This document shows positions 1-5,643 of a stretch of 27,026 nt of DNA, in pieces. Numbering within the stretch: the stretch's first letter is position 1; each line of letters starts with the position of its first letter. The notes below the pieces were generated by a model that saw nothing but the letters and a program-made list of their open reading frames with translations, was not told the DNA's origin and did no database searches. The stretch is from a virus. Both the position numbers and the translations under genes were made by a program. The stretch is from IMG/VR virus record IMGVR_UViG_3300045738_000569, positions 1 to 27,026 of that record; one strand, written 5' to 3'.

Positions 1-569
1 CTGCCGCCCATAATGCTGTCCAGCGTGGACTTGCTGTCATCATAAATTCCCGCCCGCTTATACGTCTCAAGGCTCATCGGCATGACCTGACAAACCCTGT
101 CCGATGTCTCAACATTCTTCGTCCACGGCGGAACAATAACATACAGTGGGTCAATCGCCTGAAACTCGATCTGCTTCCGGTCAGGATTCCAGAAGGTCTT
201 CATCACCGAATGACCGCCCATCAGCATATGGTCAATCCAACTCATAACCTCCATCGCGAAGTTGCTCTTCTCGTGCATCTTATACGAGAACCACTGTTCC
301 GCTGCGGAAGTGTACGCACTCAACTGCGTTCGCATGGGAACGAATGTCGCCAGCACATCCAACCCCATTGCCTGTTGAAAGAAGCTCGGCTTGAGCTTGT
401 TGATCGTAGTGTCGATCAGGGGGAAATGGGCATCAGAGGCATTCGGCCACGGCTTCCCTCTCCGGCGTAATCCGTCGTTACGCATCTGATACCACAAACC
501 CTGACGCACCTCCCACCGGGTACGGCTGGCAATATCGTGCGCTACTAAGTCGTAAAGCTTCTCGCTCAT
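1..569 (-). CDS. Portal protein, N-terminal part (partial, runs off the left edge)
   Basis: The portal forms the dodecameric ring at the capsid vertex through which DNA is packaged and ejected, and it docks the terminase. The minus-strand frame opens at ATG 569 and stays open to the window edge, giving about 189 residues. The start reads MSEKLYDLVAHDIASRTRWE. Next comes a WPNASDAHFPLID segment (about residues 41-53), resembling the conserved early block of podoviral portal or collar proteins, and then a region with paired Trp and Met residues (SWIDHMLMGGHSVMKTFWNP). The last gene of a leftward operon that starts with the terminase genes is where a portal gene is expected. Its ATG overlaps the stop codon of the preceding small gene (ATGA), so translation is probably coupled. 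Most of the protein lies outside the window. Family assignment is by recall of sequence style and by context. Confidence 0.8.
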   Translation of the reverse strand, partial: MSEKLYDLVAHDIASRTRWEVRQGLWYQMRNDGLRRRGKPWPNASDAHFPLIDTTINKLKPSFFQQAMGLDVLATFVPMRTQLSAYTSAAEQWFSYKMHEKSNFAMEVMSWIDHMLMGGHSVMKTFWNPDRKQIEFQAIDPLYVIVPPWTKNVETSDRVCQVMPMSLETYKRAGIYDDSKSTLDSIMGG

Positions 570-730
570 TTCAATCCGTACTTCTTACCACCCGCAGCCT
601 TGCGGGGTGCAGACGCCATCTTGCGGCGTCCGGCTGGTGTAACTTTCCGCTTCAACGCCTTACGCGCTCCACGCCTTGCTCCGAGTGATTCGTCTTGCCG
701 TGATTTGTAACCCTGTTTCTTTGCTGCCAT
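566..730 (-). CDS. Small highly basic protein, 54 residues
   Basis: The product starts MAAKKQGYKSRQDESLGARR and is almost entirely Lys, Arg, Ala and Gly, with no hydrophobic core. This suggests an RNA- or DNA-binding or virion-associated peptide, but no family is recognised. The stop codon TGA overlaps the portal ATG by the ATGA arrangement. The gene starts a few bases after the stop of the preceding 42-residue gene, so the operon is tightly packed. The dense packing and clean frame on the operon strand support it as a real gene. Function is unknown. A head-completion accessory or nucleic-acid-binding role is only a guess. Confidence 0.6.
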   Translation of the reverse strand: MAAKKQGYKSRQDESLGARRGARKALKRKVTPAGRRKMASAPRKAAGGKKYGLK

Positions 731-734
731 TGTA

Positions 735-863
735 TTATTTTCTTTTAGGTGTTTTGGTTTTAGTTGGTAACTTTTTCTTCGGAGTCTCCATCTGCCATCT
801 CTTAGCCATCTTCGGTTTGTTCGCGTACATCCATTTCCTCTGGTTCTCGCTCTTGAATGGCAT
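735..863 (-). CDS. Small conserved-style phage protein with MPFKSxxQRxWMYA N-terminus, 42 residues
   Basis: The protein begins MPFKSENQRKWMYANKPKMA and then turns into a Lys/Thr-rich tail ending in RKRK-like residues. The opening pattern (MPFKS, QR, WMYA or FMFA, P-x-MAKRW) is recalled from many small uncharacterised proteins of tailed phages. It is predicted to be a short basic helix. The ATG shares a base with the stop codon of the upstream 87-residue gene (TAATG), which indicates translational coupling. It lies between the terminase and portal genes, where small accessory genes are common. Function is unknown. The recognisable N-terminus makes it more secure than its length alone would. 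Confidence 0.65.
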   Translation of the reverse strand: MPFKSENQRKWMYANKPKMAKRWQMETPKKKLPTKTKTPKRK

Positions 864-1126
864 TACTTACTCTTCCTCAGCTTGAAAACATTCTTGTTGG
901 CTTTATACGCCTTCTTCAACAATACTTCGTAGTCCGTATCGGGTTGCCTCTTGCCTGAAAACAAATCCTTATCCTTTTCCGTCTGTGTCCACTGGCTTTT
1001 CCGCGCAAACTCGGCCATAATTTCAGCCGTGTTTTCTTCCCTGCCACGCTTATCCTCTGCCGCATCACGCCGCTTAAAGTGCTTTTGGCTTTGAGGAGGG
1101 ATTCTCCTTCCCGTCTTCTTAGGCAT
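863..1126 (-). CDS. Hypothetical basic protein, 87 residues
   Basis: This is an unrecognised, strongly charged protein starting MPKKTGRRIPPQSQKHFKRR and ending KANKNVFKLRKSK. There are no cysteines and no membrane segment. The middle (ENTAEIMAEFARKSQWTQTEKDKDLF) could be helical. The gene is coupled at both ends: its ATG overlaps the stop of the upstream 46-residue gene by TAATG, and its own TAA overlaps the next ATG in the same way. Tight coupling on the operon strand supports expression. Its place between large terminase and portal suggests a packaging or head-assembly accessory role, which is inference only. Confidence 0.6.
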   Translation of the reverse strand: MPKKTGRRIPPQSQKHFKRRDAAEDKRGREENTAEIMAEFARKSQWTQTEKDKDLFSGKRQPDTDYEVLLKKAYKANKNVFKLRKSK

Positions 1127-1266
1127 TATCTTCCCCTCCCTCTATTCCGACCACGAAGGTCAGGCGCGTGTTCGCCAGCCTTAATGTCTTCCTTGGTTGG
1201 CACAGTAAATCCTTGAGGCGTGACTTCACCCGGCTTGGTCTTCGGCTCTTTCTCTTCCTTCGCCAT
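1126..1266 (-). CDS. Hypothetical hydrophilic protein, 46 residues
   Basis: Reading from ATG 1266 gives MAKEEKEPKTKPGEVTPQGF, and the protein ends in an Arg/Gly-rich GRNRGRGR tail. It is Pro-, Lys- and Glu-rich at the front and probably disordered, with a basic tail that could contact nucleic acid. The ATG follows directly after the TAG of the preceding zinc-ribbon gene, and the TAA overlaps the next ATG (TAATG). I chose this frame over a longer overlapping frame at 1119-1316, which is Arg-rich with no such junctions. No family is recognised. Confidence 0.5.
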   Translation of the reverse strand: MAKEEKEPKTKPGEVTPQGFTVPTKEDIKAGEHAPDLRGRNRGRGR

Positions 1267-1503
1267 CTAATGATCCTCCCACTCAGCAAACTCGTTCGGG
1301 CGGGGATGCCTAACATTCACATTCACCCACGCCACCCGCATCAGCATCTCAGCATTCAACGCATACCCAATACACTCACCACAATAGACGCCGCCAGTCG
1401 CCCGATCTTCAGCCGCAGCCGAACCCAGCTCCTCACAAACAGAACACTCCACCAACCGCGAGTCAGTCGGCCCAATACTCGATCTTGCCATCCCCGTCTC
1501 CAT
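1267..1503 (-). CDS. Small zinc-ribbon-like protein, 78 residues
   Basis: The protein contains two CxxC pairs, CSVC at residues 20-23 and CGEC at 41-44, separated by 17 residues. This is the layout of a small zinc ribbon. The C-terminal part (ALNAEMLMRVAWVNVNVRHP) is probably a helix plus strand. The start ATG 1503 lies one base after the terminase stop codon. A second in-frame ATG at residue 5 has a GGAG motif just upstream and may be the true start. A longer reading from further upstream overlaps the end of the large terminase and is unlikely. It may assist packaging or bind DNA, but no family is recognised. Confidence 0.6.
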   Translation of the reverse strand: METGMARSSIGPTDSRLVECSVCEELGSAAAEDRATGGVYCGECIGYALNAEMLMRVAWVNVNVRHPRPNEFAEWEDH

Positions 1504-1504
1504 C

Positions 1505-3094
1505 CTAGTATCCCATAAACATTCCCTGCGGCATCGCGTCTTCCTCATAACTCGACTGGGCTTCCTCAAATATGTCACCCATCGAAGGACGGGTAAGTGA
1601 GTTGAATTGCTCCCAGCTTCCCCCAATTCCGCCGCCACAAGCAATACAACCCATTACCGCGTCAGCCCTATCAGGACTGTCCAAACCCCGCGCCCGCATA
1701 ACATCCTTCCGCTCCAAACCCAACTTCCCCGTCCGACTAACCTCAGCTCGCCGAGTCACCATCTGCTGGTGCAACATACTGTCACCCGGTAAAATTATCT
1801 CCCGCTTCTCAATCGCCCGCGCAGCCGTGTGCCACATCTCCGCACTCCGGTTCGCGTAACGGTCGTCAAACGGCTTCGCCCCGAAGTTAACCCTGTGTAT
1901 GTCATACCCCGCATCCATCAACGCATCGCACAATGGCAAACCCAGTCCCCCTTCATCAGCATAAATCTCATCCTGTGTCAAGTTATGTTTTTTGATTAAA
2001 TTGATTATCTTGCCAATAGTCGTGTTCGTGTTCTTCTCCCGCCAACAAACCATATCCAAAATCCGGTTCCCATGACGCAAAGCAAACACACACTCATCAC
2101 CGCCAGCAGCAAAGTCTATGAAGGCAACACGCATCCCCAACTCCAACTCAGGTGGGTTCTGCAAACACTCCTCCAGTGCCTTCAGGTTCAACACCAACCC
2201 ATCAGAACTGTCATCAACGAACTCACCATAAATCATCGAGCGCACCAACGGACTGTTCTCACCATACAACTCTATCTGCGACTCAATCCATTCCTTCGTC
2301 AAATGCGGGCAGTCATATGCCGTAACAGTATGACACTTCCAAAACCTGCGCTGCTTGGTAAACGATTCATAGAACGCACCAGCCGACGCACCGGGACTCG
2401 ACATCACCAATAACCGACTGGGTTGACATCTAGCTATGGCTGTGAAGATAGCATCAGGGACTGTCTTCGCCTCATCAACAATCATCAAGAGATTCTCAGT
2501 CGGCCCCTGCCTATGCCAACCCTCGAACTTACCCGGATCATTAGTGCTAAACCCAATCGCCCTAGACCCGTTCGCATAGTGCAACTCACTGCTGGTAATC
2601 CTCCAACCCTGACCCAACCCACCAACATACTTCCGCAACGTAGGCCAAAGCTGCCCCTCGACCTGACGCCAAACACCAGCAGTCGTCACCACCAAACTCT
2701 CAGGGAACCTAACCATGTGCCACAGGATCGCACACGCAGCAATCACACTAGTCTTCCCGCTACCATTCGCCGCCTTCAAGGCAACCCGACTCTCCTTCTC
2801 ATTCAAATCCACCAACACCTTGCACTGCCAACCATACGCCCCAACATCAATAAACGTCTGCGGAAAGTTCTCAAGCAGACTCGCCTCCTCCAACGCATCG
2901 TGATCCTTCGCAATCCGCTCAAGCGCAGCTCTGGACTTCCTCTCACTTGGGGATAGGATCAAGGAAGGTGCAGGAGCCTTCTTAACCTTCTTGGTAGACA
3001 ACACCACATCGAACTTACCCTCCTTGGGCTTCGGGCCAGTCCGCTTGATCTTGGGCTGCTGCTTCAGCACCACCAACTTCTTCTTCTCCGCCAT
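1505..3094 (-). CDS. terL: Terminase large subunit (ATPase and nuclease), 529 residues
   Basis: This is the motor that cuts and pumps phage DNA into the procapsid. The N-terminal ATPase shows a Walker A motif AANGSGKT (108-115), a Walker B stretch LLMIVDEA (202-209) with Asp207 and catalytic Glu208, and a coupling motif MSSPG (231-235). The C-terminal RNase H-like nuclease shows acidic residues in FIDFAAGGDE (326-334), IYADEGG (377-383) and DSPDRADAV (472-480). The length is normal for the family. The first 50 residues are Lys-rich. The ATG shares a base with the stop codon of the small subunit (TAATG), so the two are probably translationally coupled. Identification rests on the visible motifs and the terS-terL-portal order, and is secure. 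Confidence 0.95.
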   Translation of the reverse strand: MAEKKKLVVLKQQPKIKRTGPKPKEGKFDVVLSTKKVKKAPAPSLILSPSERKSRAALERIAKDHDALEEASLLENFPQTFIDVGAYGWQCKVLVDLNEKESRVALKAANGSGKTSVIAACAILWHMVRFPESLVVTTAGVWRQVEGQLWPTLRKYVGGLGQGWRITSSELHYANGSRAIGFSTNDPGKFEGWHRQGPTENLLMIVDEAKTVPDAIFTAIARCQPSRLLVMSSPGASAGAFYESFTKQRRFWKCHTVTAYDCPHLTKEWIESQIELYGENSPLVRSMIYGEFVDDSSDGLVLNLKALEECLQNPPELELGMRVAFIDFAAGGDECVFALRHGNRILDMVCWREKNTNTTIGKIINLIKKHNLTQDEIYADEGGLGLPLCDALMDAGYDIHRVNFGAKPFDDRYANRSAEMWHTAARAIEKREIILPGDSMLHQQMVTRRAEVSRTGKLGLERKDVMRARGLDSPDRADAVMGCIACGGGIGGSWEQFNSLTRPSMGDIFEEAQSSYEEDAMPQGMFMGY

Positions 3095-3474
3095 TAGTTG
3101 CGAGACTTGATGCGCTCAGGAATCAAAGACAACTGCGAAAGTAGCTCTGGTGAGATAGTACTCTTCGGAGCTGCTGCCCCGCTCGCTGCCGTCTTCGGAT
3201 TCCAGTGCGGGAAGCGGGATTGCAGGAAAGCCAATGCCAACTTCCCATCCCGACTATCCATTATCTTCCTCACCAGTGCCTCCTCAGCTTGAGCCTGTGC
3301 CGCCATCACCTGCGCATTCAACTTCGGTTTCTTCTTCCGAAGCCCATCCAGTCTACGAGGCGAAATGCCACAAGCCCCACAAGCCGCCGTCAAACTCAAC
3401 CCCAACGTCAGCTTGTCCAAGAACATCTTCAAAGTGTCCCCCGTCAAATTCTTCTTAACCGAGATGTCAGCCAT
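3094..3474 (-). CDS. terS: Terminase small subunit, likely, 126 residues
   Basis: The small subunit binds the packaging start site and recruits the large subunit. The protein has a helix-turn-helix-like segment, LSLTAACGACGISPRRLDGL, followed by an Ala/Glu-rich helix and the ending FLQSRFPHWNPK. This pattern is typical of small terminases with an N-terminal DNA-binding domain. It immediately precedes and overlaps the large subunit gene. Start choice is uncertain: ATG 3474 (MADISVKKNL) gives a compact domain, while an in-frame ATG at 3585 would add 37 residues of low-quality sequence. Both sites have a poorly spaced ribosome binding site. The gene is first in the leftward operon, about 180 bases downstream of the predicted start point of the promoter at 3663-3690. 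Confidence 0.8.
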   Translation of the reverse strand: MADISVKKNLTGDTLKMFLDKLTLGLSLTAACGACGISPRRLDGLRKKKPKLNAQVMAAQAQAEEALVRKIMDSRDGKLALAFLQSRFPHWNPKTAASGAAAPKSTISPELLSQLSLIPERIKSRN

Positions 3475-3662
3475 TCCCGAAAGGTACCATAAGTTCAAAA
3501 CCTGTCCAGTTCTTTTCGGGGGGTATACATACTCTACTGACTGATGGGGGGTGGTGGCCCTCCCTAGTGCCTCTCTATTAGACATTCCCTGTCCAACCCC
3601 CTAGACAATGCCTTGTCCTACCCTGCCGGTTTCCAGAGCAAAGCCCTTGCCGCCATTGGCGC

Positions 3663-3690
3663 AATTTAAGTACTGCGCAGTACTTGTCAA
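3663..3690 (-). promoter_or_regulatory. Leftward promoter of the packaging operon
   Basis: Read on the minus strand there is a perfect -35 box TTGACA (3690-3685), a 16-base spacer and a -10 box TAAATT (3668-3663; 4 of 6 consensus). Transcription would start near 3656 and run into the terminase genes. The spacer is filled by the palindrome at 3668-3685, so a protein bound there would block RNA polymerase. Confidence 0.6.
3668..3685. promoter_or_regulatory. Palindromic operator, copy 1
   Basis: The sequence AAGTACTGCGCAGTACTT is a perfect 18-bp palindrome. Identical 18-bp cores occur at 5261-5278 and 9951-9968. This copy lies between the -35 and -10 boxes of the leftward packaging promoter, the classic position for a repressor site. 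The binding protein is not known. The ribbon-helix-helix protein at 10012-10212 is a candidate. Confidence 0.75.
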
Positions 3691-3912
3691 AAGAGTGAAA
3701 AGCTTTTGAAAGAATTGGCACACGTCTTACCCCTTTCCCTGCCAGTGAATGATACCGCACAAGCCCTTTCAATCGCACAGAATGCCCTGCCCACGGGGCT
3801 TGAATGCCCAACCCTTTGCCACGGCATTGGCAACGCCTCACAAGCCCTCACAAGGGCAGCAAATGGCTCCGGCTTTCAAGTGCCGGACAAGGGCTTGAAA
3901 GTTTGTGAGTAA
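3691..3912. other. Hairpin-rich intergenic DNA without a convincing gene
   Basis: The stretch holds several short inverted repeats in a row: GCCC/GGGC around 3783-3800, TTGCCA/TGGCAA around 3815-3832, GCCCT/AGGGC around 3845-3858 and CCGGC/GCCGG around 3870-3887. It also holds loose repeats of AAGCCCTT and GAATGCCC. Similar motifs continue to the left into 3590-3660. A 68-codon frame exists, but it starts with TTG, lacks a ribosome site and has odd composition. The region could be an origin element, a packaging recognition site or a non-coding RNA. Confidence 0.4.
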
Positions 3913-3929
3913 CCCACGGAATTATATTC

Positions 3930-3957
3930 TTTTCAATGCTACCATTTCGTGTATCAT
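3930..3957 (+). promoter_or_regulatory. Candidate rightward promoter for the 4093 gene
   Basis: TTTTCA (3930-3935; 4 of 6), a 16-base spacer and TATCAT (3952-3957; 5 of 6) form a plausible sigma-70-type promoter. Transcription would start near 3965, leaving a leader of about 128 bases that contains the hairpins at 3993-4074. The -35 match is modest. Confidence 0.4.
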
Positions 3958-3992
3958 GGAGGCCGTTCATTGATATATGCAGTTGAAACGTA

Positions 3993-4074
3993 GGGCAACG
4001 AATTTTATTCGTTTGCCCGTGGGTGCAAACGGCGGAGGAAATTCACTGTGAATAACCTCCGAGAATTCACCCAC
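3993..4074 (+). promoter_or_regulatory. Structured 5' leader: two tandem hairpins before the 4093 gene
   Basis: Hairpin A pairs GGGCAACGAAT (3993-4003) with ATTCGTTTGCCC (4007-4018), with one bulged base and a 3-base loop. Hairpin B pairs GTGGGTG (4019-4025) with CACCCAC (4068-4074), then CGGAGG (4033-4038) with CCTCCG (4056-4061), then ATTCA with TGAAT around a CTG loop (4041-4053). The 4093 gene's own ribosome site AAAGGA lies just after hairpin B, so the structure could tune translation, RNA stability or transcription through this leader. It matches no riboswitch I recognise. Confidence 0.5.
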
Positions 4075-4092
4075 ACGAAAGGATAATATCTA

Positions 4093-4938
4093 ATGAAAAA
4101 GATATTGAAAGACAAACTGCTAGCAGCTGCAACAGCCGCACGCATAGCGCAATCCGCATACGCAACCGCAGTGTCCGAAGCATCTCTTATTTTTGAGAGT
4201 GCAAAGGATGCAGCAGTTGAAACCAACAACGCAGTTATTGCAGCGTTTCACGTTGTCGTGAATGAGTTGTTAGAGGCGGGCGTTAAGTCCGGAGCCATCA
4301 AAACTACCCTCGAAGAGGGCGGGTTTAGTGGCGTTTGGTCAACCGTTATTCAATGGGTTACCGAGTGGAATGCTTCAAAGGGCATCAAAGGTGATTCCGG
4401 AGGCGGAGGCGGAAACAAAAGTGAGACCAAAGCCGGAGCCGAAGCCGGAGCCGAAGAAGCAAAAGCCGACACGGAGCCGGAGCAAACGCCGAAAGGGCAG
4501 CAAACGCTACGCGCAAAAGTAATCAATAAAATTGGTTACGTTTACGCCAAAGCATTCACCGCGCGCATCGGTCAACTGGAAAAGGGCAATGAAATAGAAT
4601 TCACGAAAGGTGAATTGATTCTGACCGCTGACCAGCAAACCAAGTGTGCCGAAGCTGCGCAGACCGTAGCGTTGGCCATTAGCAGGATTGACCCCAACCC
4701 GTTCGCAACCGCCCTTGGCGGTTTGCTTGAAACGGAAACGGAAACGGAAACGGAAACGGAAACGGAGCCGGAAACAGATACGGAGCCACAGCCGGAGCCA
4801 AAAACGGAAGCGGAGCCGGAGCCGGAAACGGGCCTTGATCGCATGAAAGGGGAACTCAAGAAAATAGACAAATATCTTGAGGGCAACTCCAGTAAACGTG
4901 AAACAAAGCCCCGCAAAAAAGCCGGAGCAAAAAAGTAA
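4093..4938 (+). CDS. Unrecognised protein with Glu-Thr repeat linker, 281 residues
   Basis: No family is recognised. Residues 1-55 are Ala-rich and helical (MKKILKDKLLAAATAARIAQ). Residues 60-95 (GVKSGAIKTTLEEGGFSGVWSTVIQWVTEW) resemble a compact helical domain and could bind DNA. A Gly run and Ala/Glu-rich linker follow, then a second folded segment (about 140-210) ending FATALGGLL. Next is a Glu-Thr/Glu-Pro tract (about 213-247) encoded by tandem hexamers, and finally a basic Lys-rich tail. The ribosome site AAAGGA precedes the ATG. The gene has its own candidate promoter, a structured leader and a terminator directly after it, so it is a self-contained unit beside the iteron cluster. That position suggests a replication initiator or regulator, but this is inference. 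Confidence 0.75.
   Translation: MKKILKDKLLAAATAARIAQSAYATAVSEASLIFESAKDAAVETNNAVIAAFHVVVNELLEAGVKSGAIKTTLEEGGFSGVWSTVIQWVTEWNASKGIKGDSGGGGGNKSETKAGAEAGAEEAKADTEPEQTPKGQQTLRAKVINKIGYVYAKAFTARIGQLEKGNEIEFTKGELILTADQQTKCAEAAQTVALAISRIDPNPFATALGGLLETETETETETETEPETDTEPQPEPKTEAEPEPETGLDRMKGELKKIDKYLEGNSSKRETKPRKKAGAKK
4729..4830 (+). repeat. Tandem hexamer array within the 4093 gene
   Basis: Six perfect copies of GAAACG (4729-4764) are followed by about eleven degenerate units (GAGCCG, GATACG, GAGCCA and similar) up to 4830. The unit length keeps the reading frame and encodes Glu-Thr and Glu-Pro dipeptides. GCCGGA-type hexamers also occur around 4430-4500 in the first linker. Such arrays can change length by slippage without breaking the frame. 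Confidence 0.9.
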
Positions 4939-4954
4939 AGTCCCTACGTTAAAC

Positions 4955-4985
4955 AAAGCCCCACGGGTAAAACCGTGGGGCTTTT
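4955..4985 (+). terminator. Rho-independent terminator after the 4093 gene
   Basis: GCCCCACGG (4958-4966) pairs perfectly with CCGTGGGGC (4973-4981) around the loop GTAAAA, followed by TTTT (4982-4985). Three A residues before the stem also pair with the T run, so a leftward transcript could end here too. It lies 17 bases after the stop codon. Confidence 0.92.
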
Positions 4986-5026
4986 CTTGTGCCTTAATAT
5001 AATGCGCGCCCCCGCGCGCGCGAGGG

Positions 5027-5132
5027 ATATATGGGCGGCACATATATGGGCGGGATATATGGGCGGGCAATTAGTCGGTCATATATGGGCGGCAAACTGG
5101 GTTGTCAATCAATATGGGCGGATTATGGGTGG
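5027..5132. repeat. Iteron-like direct repeats (six copies), candidate replication origin
   Basis: The 12-mer ATATATGGGCGG occurs exactly at 5027, 5042, 5055 and 5081. Diverged copies CAATATGGGCGG and GATTATGGGTGG start at 5110 and 5121. Start-to-start distances are 15, 13, 26, 29 and 11 bases. The array is preceded by an alternating GC tract (5004-5022) and followed by AT-rich DNA (5135-5210). Iterons next to an AT-rich unwinding region are the usual build of an initiator-dependent origin. They could instead be operator sites for the promoter just downstream. Confidence 0.65.
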
Positions 5133-5155
5133 CAAACCATGTCAATGTTATATTC

Positions 5156-5184
5156 TTGACTTATGGTATTAAATATGGTAGTAT
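5156..5184 (+). promoter_or_regulatory. Strong rightward early promoter
   Basis: TTGACT (5156-5161; 5 of 6), a 17-base spacer and TAGTAT (5179-5184; 4 of 6) are helped by an extended -10 TG at 5176-5177. Transcription would begin near 5191, giving a leader of about 450 bases before the cell-wall hydrolase gene. It lies directly after the iteron cluster, so initiator binding may affect it. Confidence 0.6.
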
Positions 5185-5257
5185 ATATATTCTGATTGGA
5201 GTAGTTCCAATTTCTTTGACATATAGGAGATGGGCGAGGCACAACGCCTGAAAACTT

Positions 5258-5281
5258 ATTAAGTACTGCGCAGTACTTAAT
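5258..5281. promoter_or_regulatory. Palindromic operator, copy 2 (24-bp perfect dyad)
   Basis: The shared core AAGTACTGCGCAGTACTT (5261-5278) is extended on both sides (ATT and AAT) to a 24-bp perfect palindrome, the longest of the three copies. It lies roughly 70-90 bases after the predicted start of the promoter at 5156-5184, where a bound protein could block elongation. No good promoter overlaps it directly. Confidence 0.75.
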
Positions 5282-5302
5282 CGACCTTAAAACAACAACT
5301 CA

Positions 5303-5481
5303 GTTACCAGCCGAACAAACGGTGAGAGTCTCTAGGAGATGCGCTGGAGAGGATAGTCTGTACGAATCCTAAAGGTAACAGTGAATGGCAACCACGTAGC
5401 AACTGGCCCATTACACAGCAACGTGAGGCTCACATGGGAGAGCCGCATACAGCAGCGTAGTCAGGATGAAAAGGCTGACTA
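5303..5481 (+). other. Structured long 5' leader of the early operon
   Basis: Between the early promoter and the gene at 5644 there is no convincing coding sequence. Pairings visible on the plus strand are GTTACC (5303-5308) with GGTAAC (5374-5379), enclosing AGGAT (5350-5354) with ATCCT (5366-5370). Further on are AATGGC (5384-5389) with GCC-c-ATT (5406-5412), GGCTC (5427-5431) with GAGCC (5440-5444), and TAGTCAG (5458-5464) with CTGACTA (5475-5481). A 25-codon frame at 5466-5543 lacks a well-spaced ribosome site. From 5482 to 5643 I see only the ribosome site of the next gene and an unused GTGAAAGGATAG motif near 5550. The leader could be a regulatory RNA or processed small RNA. Confidence 0.45.
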
Positions 5482-5643
5482 AACAAATTCAAACTCACAC
5501 ACTGGTAGAGCGAATCAAACAAACCGCCATGACCTTTGGATAGTTGAACGTGAAAGGATAGAATCTAACAACTATTACTGGTGCTGTGAGTAATCCCAAT
5601 TTCTAATTTCTAGTGTCCAACTAACAACCAGAAAGGAAACAGA

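Noticed and set aside
676-885. Hydrophobic plus-strand frame that looks like a small membrane protein or holin
   Set aside because: It is antisense to the 54- and 42-residue genes, whose basic Lys codons read as Phe/Leu on the other strand. There is no ribosome site.
1119-1316. Minus-strand frame of 65 codons
   Set aside because: It overlaps the better supported 46-residue gene at 1126-1266, which has coupled junctions on both sides. This frame is Arg-rich and uncoupled.
3578-3841. Minus-strand frame of 87 codons upstream of terS
   Set aside because: It covers the promoter and operator, has an Arg/Gly/Cys-rich composition unlike a folded protein, and lacks a ribosome site.
4507-5070. Minus-strand frame of 187 codons with RFRFRF repeats
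   Set aside because: It is the shadow of the hexamer array in the 4093 gene, and it crosses the terminator and iterons.
5027-5132. CRISPR array
   Set aside because: Repeats are only 12 bases and spacers range from 0 to 17 bases, which fits iterons rather than CRISPR.
5216-5244. Second early promoter with a perfect TTGACA at 5216
   Set aside because: No acceptable -10 box stands 16-18 bases downstream (GCACAA at best).
5340-5400. tRNA gene suggested by a GTACGAATCC segment
   Set aside because: The bases around it do not form a T arm or an acceptor stem, and no anticodon arm is found. No tRNA was seen elsewhere in the window.
5300-5580. Group I intron in the early leader
   Set aside because: GATAGTC near 5352 resembles the conserved S element, but no upstream GACTA partner exists to form P7, and there is no flanking coding sequence to join.
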